The notes: generated from the sequence alone by a model not told the origin. Counted from the first letter of the stretch, positions 1-11,105 are shown. The stretch is DNA of 64,000 nucleotides from Crossaster papposus (GCA_037893245.1 JBAIAA010000117.1:3906001-3970000); one strand, 5' to 3'. Numbers and translations are program-made.

Positions 1-1376
1 ACTGAGAGCAGTCACTGTGCTGAGCAGAATAGTGAGTGTTCCCATCACAGTGTGACTGTGAGAGCATTCACTGTGCTGAGCAGAATAGTGAGTGTTCCCG
101 TCACAGTGTGACTGAGAGCTCTCACTGTGCTGAGCAGAATAGTGAGTGTTCCAATCACAGTGTGACTGAGAGCAGTCACTATGCTTAGCAGAATAGTAAG
201 TGTTTCCATCACAGTGTGACTGAGAGCTGTCATTGTGCTGAGCAGAATAATGGGTGTTCCCATCACAGTGTGACTTAGAGCTCTCACTTTGCTGAGCAGA
301 ATAGTGAGTGTTCCCATTACAGTGTTACCGAGAGCAGTCACTCTGCTTAGCAGAATAGTGAGTGTTTCCATCACAGTGCGACTGTGAGAGCAGTCACTGT
401 GCAGAGCAGAATAGTGAGTGTCCATCACAGTGTGACTGCGAGAGCATTCACTTTGCTGAGCACAAGAGTGAGTGTTCCCATCACAGTGTGACTGTGAGAG
501 CAGTCACTGTGCTGAGCAGAATAGTGAATGTTCCTGCCACAGTGTGACTGAGAGCAGTGACTGTACTGAGCAAAATAGTGAGTGTTCCCATCACAGTGTG
601 ACTGCGATAGCATTCACTGTGCAGACCAGAATAGTGGGTGTTCCCATCACAGTGTGACTGAGCGCTGTCACTGTGCTGAGCAGAATAGTGAGTGTTCACA
701 TCACTGTGTGACTGAGAGCAGTCACTGTGCTGAGCAGAATAATGAGTGTTCACATCAAAGTGTGACTGAGAGCAGTCACTGTGCTGAGCGAAATAGTGAG
801 TGTTCCCATCACAGAGTGACTGCGAGAGCATTCACTGTGCTGAGCAGAATAGTGAGTGTTCCCGTCACAGTGTGACTGAGAGCAGCCACTGTGCTGAGCA
901 GAATAGTGAGTGTTCCCATCACAGTGTGACTGCGAGAGCATTCACTGTGCAGAGCAGAATAGTGAGTGTTCACATCACAGTGTAACTGTGAGAGCAGTCA
1001 CTGTGCTGAGCAGAATAGTGAGTGTTCACATCACAGTGTAACTGAGAGCTGTCATTGTGCTGAGCAGAATAGTGGGTGTTCCCATCACAGTGTTACTGAG
1101 AGCAGTCACTGTGCTGAGCAGAATAGTGAGTGTTCCCATCACAGTGTGACTGTGAGAGCATTCACTGTGCTGAGCAGAATAGTGAGTGTTCCCGTCAGTG
1201 TGACTGAGAGCTCTCACTGTGCTGAGCAGAATAGTGAGTGTTCCCATCACAGTGTGACTGAGAGCAGTCACTGTGCTGAGCAGAATAGTGAGTGTTCCCA
1301 TCACAGTGTGACTGTGAGAGCAGTCACTGTGCTGAGCAGAATAATGAGTGTTCCCATCCTGTGTATTCAATTGTAA
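1..1376. repeat. 54-bp minisatellite array
   Basis: About 25 copies of a 54-56 bp unit run from the left edge of the window. Each copy contains CTGAGCAGAATAGTGAGTG and then TCACAGTGTGACTG. Copies differ by point changes and by a 2-bp insertion giving GACTGTGAGAGCA or GACTGCGAGAGCA variants. Because 54 is a multiple of 3, long open frames appear on both strands; they are repeat artefacts, not genes. The array is cut by the window edge. Confidence 0.95.
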
Positions 1377-1404
1377 TCTAACATGGTTAAGATAGTAGGG
1401 TGTT

Positions 1405-1765
1405 ATGTCGTGGCCTAGTTAATAAGAACACCAAACCCAAGCTCCGGTGTTTCTGTTCAGCAGAGTGTGGGTTTGAGTCCCGGTCGTGACACTTGTGTCC
1501 CATGAGCAAGACACTTAACTATAATTGCTTCTCTCCACCCAGGGGTACAATGGGTACCGGTGAGGGCAGAGATGGTTATTGTGATTGATTTAGCCTAGTA
1601 GCCCATATATTGCAGCACAGGCTGTAAACTCCCCAGGGAGCTGAGAGGGTTTAAGGATTGAAAATGGCCCAGTGACCAGGAGTAATAATGTTGGACGCGC
1701 TTTGAGTTGCCTTTCGGGTGTGAAAAGCGCTATATAAATCCAAGATATTATTATTATTATTATAA
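1405..1765 (+). mobile_element. tRNA-derived SINE
   Basis: The 5' part resembles a tRNA promoter, with an A-box-like GTGGCCTAGTTAATAAGAAC and a B-box-like GGGTTTGAGTCCC. The body contains TGCTTCTCTCCACCCAGG and GAGGGCAGAGATGGTTATTG. The 3' end is AAAGCGCTATATAAATCC followed by an ATT microsatellite tail. A second copy of the same family lies reversed at 28574-28885. The element splits a unit of the ~78-bp satellite. Family name not known; termini are approximate. Confidence 0.85.
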
Positions 1766-2657
1766 TAAGTTTTGCAGCGGACGGGCCCTGCGTTTTGGAT
1801 TTTAATCTAGTGTAGTTAAGATCAGTGGATGAGAGATAGTTATAAGTTACGCAGCAGACGCGCCTTGTGTTGAATTTAAATATAACATTGTTAAGATCAG
1901 ACGATAATAGAGAATACAAGTTAGGCAGTGGACAGGCGCTGTGTGTTGAACTTAAATCTAACAATGTTAAGATAATAGGATAAGAGAGAATATATATTCC
2001 GCAGTGGACAGGCCCTGCGTGTTGAATTTAGATCTAACATTGTTAAGATCAAAGGATAAGAGAGAACCGAAGTTACGCAGTGGATGGGCCCCGTGTGTTA
2101 AATTTAATCTAGCAATGTTAAGATCAAAGGTTAAGAGAGAATATAAGTTACGCACCGGATGTGCCCTATGTGTTAAATTTAAATCTAACAATGTTAAGAT
2201 CATAGGATAAGATAGAATATAAGTTCCGCAGTGCACGGGCCCGGTGTGTTGAATTTAAATCTAACAATGTTAAGATCATAGGATAAGAGAGAATATAAAT
2301 TCCGCAGTGGACAGGCCCTGCGTGTTGAATTTAAATACAGCTTTGTTAAGATCAGAGGTTAAAAGAGAATAACAGTTACGCAGGGGACGGGCCCTGTGTG
2401 ATGAATGTTTATCTTACATGGATATCATTGGAGGATAAGAGAAAATAGGAGTTACGCAGTGGACAGGCCTTGTGTGTTGAATTTTTAATCTAACATGTTT
2501 ATTTTTAGATCAGAGGTGGGCCCTCCGCGTGAGAGACAATAACAATTTCGCGTGGAAGGGCCCTTCGTGTTAAATTTGATTTCACTTAATAAGGTCAGAG
2601 GACGGGCCTCTGCGTTTCAGACAAATAGAAGTTCCGCAGTGGATTGGGCCCTGCGTG

Positions 2658-3005
2658 TTAAAGGTAGTATACACCATTGGTAAATGCTTGAATTATCATG
2701 AATGGGCGAATTTAGACGGTTGTATTTTATAGTAAATATATTTTAACTGACATTAACAGTCATTAATGCCGAGAAAAGCACGGAATACAGCGTTTGTTTT
2801 CAACCGGCGTCGACCGGTTATTCTTATGTTATTCGTGTTTTCTCGCGATCGCCATCCGGCGGCCCCATTTTTTTCTTTATAGAATTTTATTTTTCAGAAT
2901 AATTTCGGGTTCTCTAGCGCAATCATTTTGCTGGATGCCTAGAATCTTTCAGATGAGTAAGATATTTCCTAATAATTCGGAGTAAGTGGTGTATCCTACC
3001 TTTAA
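2658..3005. mobile_element. TTAA-flanked MITE, family A, copy 1
   Basis: A 348-bp non-coding element bounded by TTAA duplications (2658-2661 and 3002-3005). The inverted ends are AGGTAGTATACACCATT and GTGGTGTATCCTACCT. A reversed copy lies at 35280-35666, also with TTAA on both sides and sharing interior sequence around the CCGGCG-rich centre. TTAA duplication is typical of piggyBac and Kolobok elements; the sequence alone does not decide which. The 63-codon ORF inside is not credible. Confidence 0.9.
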
Positions 3006-3371
3006 GTTTCCATGTAGCTGGTTAAAATCAGAGGACGGGTCTCTCAATGAGAGACAAAAGTAGTTCCGCAGTGGATAGGCCATGTGTGTTAAATTCGAAT
3101 GTATCTGATTAAGATCAGAGGACGGTCCCTTGCATGAGAGACAAAAGAAGTTTCGCAGTAGATAGGCCCTGCGTGTTAAATTTTGAATTTAACTGATTAA
3201 GATCAGAGGACGGGCCTCTGCATGAGAAACAAAAGAAGTTCTGCAGTAGATAGGCCCTGCGTGTTAAATTCGAAGGTATCTGATTAAGATCAGAGGGTGG
3301 GCCTCTGCATTTGAGACAATTGGAAGTTCCGCAGTGGATAGGCCCTGCGTGTTAAATTTGAATTTAACTTA

Positions 3372-3802
3372 TTAACCCTAATCCCCTAGGCCTTACTTTG
3401 GGCTAAAGAACTGCGTACTACAGAATACTACTTAATATTGTGTAGCTCTGTTCCTTTCTCTATGGTCTCTCCGTGACTGATGATTGGGTGTGTACTGACA
3501 GAGTACAGATACTGCCAACTACTAAATACTAATAGTGGCAATACAGGTCAGTAATACTTACCTGGCAAAAAATGCAGTAGTCCAGCCTTGACCCATTGCT
3601 GTGTCCCAAGTGACAATTTTTGCTGTAGAGATTAGAACACCCTGCGCAGCATACATGGGCCATGCACACTCAGCAAGCTGAGAGACCCAATGCTAAAAAG
3701 TACTACGAGTGCATTTAGGGGTGTAGTACTAAATACTAAAATTTACTACAGGCATTGCACACTGCAGTAGTCAAAAGCAGTATTAGGTAGGGTTAGGGTT
3801 AA
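3372..3802. mobile_element. TTAA-flanked MITE, family B
   Basis: A non-coding insertion of about 423 bp between TTAA copies at 3372-3375 and 3799-3802. The ends are imperfect inverted repeats, CCCTAATCCCCTA on the left and TAGGTAGGGTTAGGG on the right. The interior has repeated TACTAAATACTA-like motifs. Removing it with one TTAA restores the flanking satellite unit (AACTTATTAAGATCAGAGG). The ends look telomere-like but are terminal repeats of an element. Confidence 0.85.
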
Positions 3803-4094
3803 GATCAGAGGACGGGCCTCTGCATTTGAGGCAAATAGAAGTCCGCAGTGGATAGGCCCCGCGTGTTGCAATTGAATGTAACAGATTAAGTTCAGAGGGC
3901 GGACCTCTGCATGAGTGACAAAAGAAGTTCTGCAGTGGTCGGGCCACGCGTGAACTAACCTCTATGAATTAAAGGATATTTCCTAAAATGTTTAAATGGT
4001 ATTTGCATCCTTAATAACATAAACAAGTTTCGGCCAATCCTTGTCAATTTGTTTATTGTTGTGGTCATCTTTATTCCCCTTCTTAGAAGTCTTA

Positions 4095-4997
4095 TACAGG
4101 GTGAACCTAAAAAAACAAAACCCGCCGGAAAATGGCCATAATCCCGAAAGTATATATTTCATGGAAAAACTGAAGTCAATATCAGAAAGTAGGAGCTACA
4201 AGCTTTCTTCTGACACCTACATCGCAGGCCTACGGTCACTTGTAACTGAATACCATTGTCTTGAAAACCATAGGCATATTTCAGAAATGTCCAAATAGGT
4301 GTGCGTGTTGTTATCTTCGTGTAGGCAAATAAGGTCGCCTGGAAAAGAACAAGAACATAATTCCCTTTGTTATAACCTGTTTATTTGAAACAATAACAAT
4401 AAAAACACTTATTTGGCTTTCATAAGCATCTTTCTCAGTCCTTGAGGTCGGATTCCTTCTACATGGCCGCCACCTCTCTCAACGCAAATTTCACATCGTC
4501 TTTGCATATCCTGCACTGCTCTCCTCACCATCCCCGGATCTTGTCGTAAAATGTCAACTTCTTGCTGAATCCTCTCCCGTAATTCCACAAGGCCCCGTGG
4601 GGGACTAGCGTAAGCCTTATTCTTAAGGTATCTCCAAAGGAAAAAGTCACATGGAGTTAGGTCAGGGGATCGTGGTGGCCACTCCACTTCATGATTCAAG
4701 GCAATCACACGGTGTGCAAAGAGTTCTCGAAGACGTTCCCTGACGGCGATAAGTCGATGGGCAGGAGCACCATCTTGGGCCCACCACAGACTGATTTGGA
4801 CATTTTTGAAATCTGCCTATGGTTTTCAAGACAATGGTACTCAGTTACCAGTGACTGTAGGCCTGCGATTTAGGTGTCAGAAGAAAGCTTGTATAGCTCC
4901 TACTTTCTGATATTGACTTCAGTTTTTCCATGAAATGTATACTTTCGGGGATTATGGCCGTTTTCCGGTGGGTTTTGTTTTTTAGGTTCACCCTGTA
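4095..4997 (-). mobile_element. Internally deleted Tc1/mariner-like transposon
   Basis: An 899-bp element (4097-4995) flanked by TA dinucleotides. It begins CAGGGTGAACCT and ends with the inverse. The inverted arms are unusually long, about 200 bp each (4097-4297 and 4794-4995), and only slightly diverged. Between them is the minus-strand C-terminal third of a DDE transposase. The N-terminal DNA-binding part and first catalytic Asp are missing, so this is a non-autonomous deletion derivative. Confidence 0.88.
4409..4786 (-). pseudogene. Tc1/mariner-like transposase, C-terminal fragment
   Basis: The open minus frame begins without a Met at WWAQDGAPAH, the usual region of the second catalytic Asp in Tc1/mariner DDE transposases. 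It continues through EWPPRSPDLTPCDFFLW, the conserved block containing the third acidic residue. It ends after an Arg/Glu-rich tail of about 60 residues. The sequence upstream of the QDGAPAH block is the non-coding inverted repeat, so the paired-type DNA-binding domain and first Asp are absent. The fragment cannot make a functional enzyme. It lies within the TA-flanked element at 4095-4997. Confidence 0.85.
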
Positions 4998-6215
4998 ATT
5001 GGGATCGAAATTTGTCCCTAAAGACCTCGTAAAGTAGTTGCCATAACCAGTTTGGCCTAAATTATACACGATTTTTTACGAAGTGTTCTTTATTTGGCTT
5101 TCTGTTTCCTAAATGACGTTTTAGGATTGATCGAAGTCACATTTTTTCTTCACAGATCCTAAGAACCGTTTCCATGGTGAAAAGCTATGTTGTTGTTTCC
5201 ACGGTCGCCGCTAAACTTGGCGAAAATTGCGTGTCGACGGGTCAGCAACTGTCCATCGGTGCAGCCGTTCTGCAAAACTGCCCGTTTCCAACGTATATGG
5301 ATGAATCCAATCAAACATACATGGGAATTGTGGGGGCCAGTAGCCCTGTATCCCTATAGTAAATTAACGTCACATGGTCTTCCTAAGAATGAAACAACCT
5401 TTTTGTTTGTATTGTTAGCTGTTGTGTGTGAAAAAGTGCCTGAGTCAAGTGGTTATGGCAATAATTACAATAACATTTGAGGAAACGGGGCGCTTTATGT
5501 ATGCAATTCGGCGTCGAGAAAAGTCTCACACGCAGCATTTCTCTTTTTTGTTGTTCTGCGCATATTTGCGGACTTGTGAAGCTCATCTGCAATATTAATT
5601 TATCAATTAGATAAACAGCGTTAAAGGTATGGGGCGGTCTTGCAGGTTCATTCAGGACGCATTTCTCAGTTCCGCGCTATTTTTCTTCCCGTGCTTGTTT
5701 GGCGTCTGCAAGTCTATCGATATGTTCCCGAAAGCGAGGGCGGAGTTCTAAGCGAGGAGTGACGACTCGAGGCCCCAAAATAATATACCCGTCATTGACG
5801 CTCCTTGGCACCGTGGAGCATGGAAAATGTACATGTATGTTTAAGATATCTTGAAGGTCGCAATTGCGCCGGATGGTTCGAACTGTCGCTCATTTGGTAG
5901 TATTCCGCGCCCTAATAACTCTCGGCTTTTGATGCCTCGGTATGTAAGGCTATCCTCCCTCTGGCCACCTACAGTGTCAAACTGCAGCGCGCTACTCGCA
6001 AATGTCGAATATTCTAACTCGGTGGCTGGTCCTTCAGAACCTGCCTCCGCCGATCTGGTTAGCATCGATAGTCTGAATGGCTTCGCCGCCCCTGTCGACA
6101 AGGGGCGACTTTCAAATACAAGTTGGTTTTCATTGCACGCATTTCCACCGCGTCTGCCGAATAATACGTCAGCATTTACGGCATAACGCCATCAGATAGG
6201 CGTGGAGTTCCCCAC
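4998..6215. other. No recognised gene
   Basis: Overlapping open frames lie on both strands at about 5841-6186 (86 codons minus, 111 codons plus), in a locally GC-richer stretch from 5640 to 6215. Neither shows a domain, signal peptide or splice-site context I recognise, and the overlap of frames suggests base composition rather than coding. I see no repeat ends here. Confidence 0.5.
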
Positions 6216-6349
6216 TTTACCGGATGGATGGTGGCGTTGTGCGTGTGGCGTGGGGCGTTGTGTGTGTGGCGTCGTGGGTGTGGCGTCGTGCGAGTGGCGT
6301 TGTGCAGGCGGCGTCATGCGGGCGGCGTCGTGCGTGTGACGCGTTGCGT

Positions 6350-6624
6350 CGCGGTACGGGCGACGCGGTACGGGCGACGCGGTACGGGCGACGCGGTACG
6401 GGCGACGCGGTACGGGCGACGCGGTACGGGCGACGCGGTACGGGCGACGCGGTACGGGCGACGCGGTACGGGCGACGCGGTACGGGCGACGCGGTACGGG
6501 CGACGCGGTACGGGCGACGCGGTACGGGCGACGCGGTACGGGCGACGCGGTACGGGCGACGCGGTACGGGCGACGCGGTACGGGCGACGCGGTACGGGCG
6601 ACGCGGTACGGGCGACGCGGTACG
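6350..6624. repeat. 14-bp minisatellite, ~19 copies
   Basis: Nineteen near-perfect copies of a 14-bp unit (GTACGGGCGACGCG), preceded by related GGCGTCGTG-type repeats from 6228 and followed by TATGGGTGAGG repeats to about 6680. Since 14 is not a multiple of 3, every frame reads the same 14-residue cycle, giving long ORFs in several frames on both strands. These are artefacts. The GC content is far above the surroundings. Confidence 0.95.
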
Positions 6625-6717
6625 AGTGAGGTATGTGTGAGGTATGGGTGAGGTATGGGTGAGGTATGGGTGGTATTTAGGGCGAGATATTGTGGGAATG
6701 GGTGAGGCTTCGTGGTC

Positions 6718-8006
6718 CTGGTTCGGAGCGAAGAATCTCCCCATATCTAAAATTCTAGTATAGATTCTGGGGCCCGAACAAAGCAGCAGTGCAAATAGGG
6801 TACTATGGACAATTACATTTGGCATTGTATCACTTGTAAATCTCTTTCAATGTTTTAGACTTACCGTAGCTTTTTTGTTCAATGTTAAAAAAACAGGTCT
6901 AAAACAAAGTTTAACTTATTGTGATGGTTACCCCTAACATTATCTATTGGTTGCAATAGTTTAAATTTCTGCTCATTATCTGTCATGACAAGCGTGTACG
7001 ACTGCATTGTTAAAAAAGGAACAATTTTTTGCTATCTTTTTACCTCGATTATCGATTAGATAACCACATTTTGTTTTTCAACGAAAGCGCGAGACTATTT
7101 ATTTTACCGGCGACCAACTCTTTTGGTTACTTGCCGTATTTGGATCTTGGATCTTGAGGATTATTTGAACGAGCAGAGGTTGGGTGATGCTTTTTTTGGT
7201 TGCGACGGGTCTCTTGACTCGAGAGTTAGGGGTGGTCTTGGGTTGGCATACCGTATCTCTACTTCTATCTTTACATTACTATTAACAAAAGCCAAGTCGT
7301 CATCTGGTTGATGATTGGACGGGGCTCTGGTTTGAGGGCCGAATCGTTTTGAACGTCGTTTGATTGGATAGGCAAATGTAAAACTGGGACTAATCGCAAA
7401 AGGAGTACATTTGTCAGTGAATGGGAAAAGCTGACATAAATTGACTTTTCCTGTTAAATTTTTGGGAAACATTTTCCCCCAGTCTCCAGGAAGAATGGTT
7501 TCTCCCTGTCCGTGATGACTGGTTTTGGATTTGGAGTCTGTGGCCTGCCCATCATCAGGTAAATGAACAGCCACGTGTAGAGGGGCTCTCCCACAGCCAC
7601 CATCTGCGGGCCATACTTAACAAGAGTCTTGTGGTTTCTTACCTGAAATCGTTTAGAAGCTAAAAATTGCCAACTAAGTTAGTCAAAGATTGTCTTGATA
7701 TTTTAGCTTCTATCTTGGTTCATATTGTGAATACTTCATTTGATTCTGGTATTTTTCCTGATTATTGTAAGGAGGCAATTATTTGTCCATTGATAAAAAA
7801 AATGCCGGATTTATTACCATTCTATAAAAAAAATTAACTCCACACATATCTTCAGAATAATGCTTTGTACGTTAAATTCCAATCTGCTTACGTGAGGGTC
7901 ATAGTACCCTTTTTGCAATGCTGCTTTGTTCGGGCCCCAGAATCTATACTAGAATTTTAGATATGGGGAGATTCGAGAGAAGAAACCGGAGCCCGAACAA
8001 ACCAAC
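6718..8006. repeat. Inverted repeat pair, ~85-bp arms
   Basis: The left arm (about 6726-6813) contains GAATCTCCCCATATCTAAAA and GATTCTGGGGCCCGAACAAA. The right arm (about 7899-7975) is its reverse complement, with only a few changes. The right arm is also bounded by its own short inverted ends (TTTGTTCGGGCCCC and GGAGCCCGAACAAA), so each arm may be a small hairpin element. Alternatively both may be terminal repeats of one ~1.3-kb element that encloses a reverse transcriptase scrap. Confidence 0.7.
7679..7837 (+). pseudogene. Non-LTR reverse transcriptase fragment
   Basis: A 52-codon open stretch reads like the N-terminal edge of a Jockey/CR1-type reverse transcriptase. It has an ILVHIVNTSFDSGIFPDYCK-like block followed by EAIICPLIKK, matching the family pattern of a helix, then FP, a basic residue and V/I-x-P-x-x-K-K. 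The fingers, the FADD box and all downstream parts are missing, and a stop codon follows. It is an old fragment between the arms of the 6718-8006 inverted repeat. Confidence 0.6.
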
Positions 8007-8639
8007 ATAGGGTGGTAAGGCGGTAGGGTGGTAAAGGAAGGGGAGAGAAAGAAAACAAATAAAAACACAAAAAATATAAGTAACAGCTGCTGTCCACTCG
8101 AGTCTGGGCCCAGATTTATTGAAGTACACATAATGTTTCACTTGTACCTACCGGCTACACCTTACCGTTCATCCTTGCCTCAACCAGACTTAACACTGAC
8201 AGTTTCTTATCTTGCGCCCTCACTCGCCGAAGTGCAAATAGTGATATCAATATATAAGCTTTTCATAGTTGCCATGCAACCCATATCCAAATAGTGGTCA
8301 TAAGTTCCGAACGCAACTCACACGCAACTAATAGGTTTTATAGGCAACAAGCAAAGGCAAGGTAGGCAACAAGCACGCAGGTGATCGCAAACACACGCAG
8401 AGTAAGTTTAGAAATGTTGAACATGTTCAATAATTCTCTGCGAATGCCTGGGATCAATTTATACGCAACAGGGATGCTACGCACAAAACAGGATCGCAAC
8501 TCATAAGTTATGAACGCAGGTGATCGCAGGTCTAAATTTGAGGTCTGGCCAGGTTTTGGTAGCGTACATGTTGTGATCGTGTTGCGTACCCCCAACACAA
8601 AAACACTTTTTTTAGTGCTTATTGTTGATGGGGTGAAGT

Positions 8640-8868
8640 GATCACTTGTCTAGACTGGTCTCGTGAAGCGGCGGGTCTCTTGACACGGCGGGGTGATGCT
8701 TTTTTTCTTGCGGTGGGTCTCGTGACTCTATAGATAGGTAGGGGTGGACTGGGATCGACGTATCTGTACTACTCGTATACAGCGTAATTTAATGCATTTA
8801 ATTTAAAGGACTCTAGTTCTGGTAGATACGTGCGCTATAAAAAATACAGTATTATTATTATTAACTGA
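8640..8868 (+). repeat. Degenerate SINE-like 3' end
   Basis: The stretch ends TACGTGCGCTATAAAAAATA followed by ATTATTATTATT, resembling the tail of the window's SINE family. An upstream segment (GGGTGATGCTTTTTTT, then GGGTCTC and TAGGGGTGG, about 8690-8750) recurs in diverged form at about 7182-7240. These look like remnants of one dispersed repeat family. The tRNA-like head is not recognisable. Confidence 0.4.
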
Positions 8869-9356
8869 GAGAGGCTTTTTGATAGTTTGTGATATGAGGT
8901 ATACATACGATGTATGTAGAGGGTTCTAAATAAACACAACATTAAATGTTCATCTTCTAGAATGTGGGAAAAGAAAGGAAAGCCAGGAAAGCTGACAGCC
9001 ACCATCATCAGAAAGTCCTTAGCAACCCAGGTGAGGGGCTTTAAAAAAAAGGAATATAGAGGGGTGCAAACCTGGGTGGGGAACAAACATGGACGGGCTA
9101 AAACCACAAGAAAATTGTCCAGGGTGAAGATCAAAGGTTAACAAATGATTTTTATTGTGATGGCAACTATGTTGTTATCTATGTTAATACTATGATTTTC
9201 CTTTTTTGGACAAAAATCATCAATGCACTAACACTGAGTAACTTGCTTGAGGTGTAGGCAAGAACGTGTCTAAAAAGGCTCGAAAAGTGTTTGATTGACG
9301 TCAACAATTATATGCCATTTTCGTTAGTAGTTCACACATGTATGGAAATGGCATGC

Positions 9357-10862
9357 TTCTAGACCAAATCGTAGCCAAAAAAAAAGTTACGCTCCAAAAA
9401 AAAATTGAAATAAATATATATACCGGTATTTGGTTTACTCCCAAAAAAATGAAAACTAAATTGTAATACCATTATTGTAAAACACGATGGAGAAAAAATA
9501 CGGAAGTTGCCCAAAATCAACCTTGCAAAATTATGTAGAGCGAAATAATATCACGATTCCAGAGCGCGAGCGTAACAATCGCCAATCAGAGTAGAGGAGA
9601 TATAAAAACTTGAATCGCAAGAAACTCTATGAGCTCAAACAAATCGTAGACGACCAAGAGTTACAATTTACACCAACTGGTAAACGAGGTCGATTTTGAA
9701 GTTGAAGCCTAGATGGTTTAACAACGACACAAAGTAAATCTTTAATACGCACGTGCAGCAGATTAAAAAAATTGTTTCGTCAGAGCTGAGAAATCTATCG
9801 ACCATAAAAGTTCAGTTATAGGATTTAAAGCGGAATGCGGAATACGACAAAGAAAATCAAGACAGCGAGTTGTTTTAAACGAGAGTCAGATATATGAAAA
9901 TGTTATAGGCCTACAGGTATGAGCGGAAACTCTTATATAAAATTACCCCTTTTTTAGAAAACAAAAAAACTGTTATCAATGTTAGAAATAAAGACAAGGA
10001 ATGTTTACGGTGGTGTTTGAGAGCCGCTTTTGGGAAGTATATCGGCTCGAACAATGAGGTCTCGTAGATTACGAGGGCGTATATAAGCCAATACAGGGCT
10101 GTCGGGGATGGCACGGACAAGGCGATCTGAAGTGTGGAGAATGTGATGGCTGTCGTTAGTGATTTTGCGAAGGGAAGGGAGACTGGGGTGAAAGGTAGAC
10201 AGCGAAAAGCAAAAAAAAAAGAGTAAAAGACCAACCTGATTATAAAATCCACAAAGACAGACCGTCTATTTACGATAAAAACGATGGATTAAATTTGAAA
10301 GACGTAGACTTTCCCACTTCAATCAATCAAATAGAAAAGCTAGAGAGACAAACAAATCAACCCAAGTATAAATATGTTTTCATGCGAAGAGACTAAAGAA
10401 GAACAACCGTTATATTTATTTTAAAATGACCTCGCAGCTATAAATCTGTTTTTGTTTTCCTTGGGTGACACAAATCACTATTGTGGGATAAAACATATCT
10501 AGATTATTTTATAACCAAACAAAACTCCAGCATAAAAAAATACATTTGTCTCAGATGTTTGGCGCACTACGATTCACACAAAAAGTTGGACAGACATACT
10601 GTACGCAAGATTGCGAGGTAATAGATATGGGTGTTTCCATAAATACGGTACTCAGTAGTGATACCGGTACTTGTCAAAAGCAGGTTATCGCTTCACAATA
10701 AGTAAATATTATTTCGATCGACCTCCTTACACTGCGGCACCTTCTTTAGACTCTTTTTTTAAGTTTTGGCGTTTTAAAGTTTTAGACATTTAAAAAAAGC
10801 ACTCATTACAAAAAAAATTGCTGGGTCAGGAAATTTCCTTTTTTGTACCATTTGGTCTAGAA
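9357..10862. repeat. Short inverted repeat bounding the Polinton-like relic
   Basis: TTCTAGACCAAAT at 9357-9369 is matched exactly in inverse at 10850-10862, with weaker similarity continuing outward (GGCNTGC). The pair encloses the polymerase-like relic. True Polinton ends are hundreds of bases long, so this may instead mark a smaller element that captured part of one, or be coincidence. Confidence 0.4.
9520..10640 (+). pseudogene. Polinton/Maverick-type DNA polymerase B, N-terminal relic
   Basis: Interrupted plus-strand reading frames show blocks I associate with the region upstream of the exonuclease domain in protein-primed B-family polymerases of Polintons/Mavericks and related elements. 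They are KKLYELKQIVDDQE (about 9618), VINVRNKDKECLRWCLRAA (about 9972), DVDFPTSINQIEKLERQ (about 10302), and a Cys-His finger with ICLRCLAHYDSHKKLDRH (about 10550-10600). Several stops and frame changes separate them. No exonuclease or polymerase catalytic motifs follow. The blocks are in the expected order over 1.1 kb, supporting one decayed gene. Unknown: whether capsid, integrase or other Polinton genes once flanked it; none is visible. Confidence 0.6.
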
Positions 10863-10962
10863 GCGGCCAAAAGGAACCAAGCACAATTTAATATCTATTA
10901 ATCTGAGCTTTATGAAAAATATGTACGTATAATTATTGTGCCCTTTCTTACCTTTTTTGTAG

Positions 10963-11105
10963 TCATGGGGATCCCTGAGTGCCCCTGCACGATCAATGGT
11001 GGCTCAGCATATGAGCTACCAGGAGGACACGCAGCAGAAATGTTATGTTGCTGCCCACGGTCCTGTGGCTGCAGCGAAAAGCTCTAACCTCATAGACAAT
11101 CTGTG
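10963..11105 (+). other. Candidate internal exon, unidentified
   Basis: A polypyrimidine-AG acceptor-like sequence (CTTACCTTTTTTGTAG) precedes about 143 bases open in one frame, with a GT donor-like GTGGGTAACC after them. The encoded segment has no domain I recognise, and no partner exons were found nearby. Weak; it may be chance. Confidence 0.2.

Larger units (their letters stand above)
1362..3965. repeat. Diverged ~78-bp satellite array
   Basis: Degenerate tandem units of about 76-82 bp share the core GCAGTGGACAGGCCCTGCGT and TGTTAAGATCAGAGGATAAG. They run from the end of the minisatellite to about 3965. The array is interrupted by a SINE (1405-1765) and two TTAA-flanked elements (2658-3005 and 3372-3802). 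Deleting each TTAA element with one TTAA copy restores a continuous unit, so the array came first. The short ORFs here follow the repeat period and are not credible genes. Confidence 0.88.

Noticed and set aside
1-1376. Long ORFs on both strands (up to 136 codons) with Cys/His-rich repeats
   Set aside because: They follow the 54-bp repeat period, which is a multiple of 3, and appear equally on both strands.
3372-3802. Telomere-like CCCTAA and TTAGGG runs
   Set aside because: They are only the inverted ends of a TTAA-flanked MITE; no extended telomeric array.
1-3965. CRISPR-like regular repeats
   Set aside because: Units are contiguous without unique spacers and the setting is eukaryotic.
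5841-6186. Overlapping 86- and 111-codon ORFs on opposite strands
   Set aside because: No domain, and neither has initiation or splice context; kept only as an unassigned region.
6217-6825. 202-codon minus ORF rich in Arg-Pro-Tyr repeats and plus ORFs over the same DNA
   Set aside because: Pure translation of the 14-bp minisatellite; all frames give the same cycle.
8290-8600. Recurring ACGCAAC and GATCGCA motifs as a possible MITE
   Set aside because: No clear inverted ends or target duplication could be defined.
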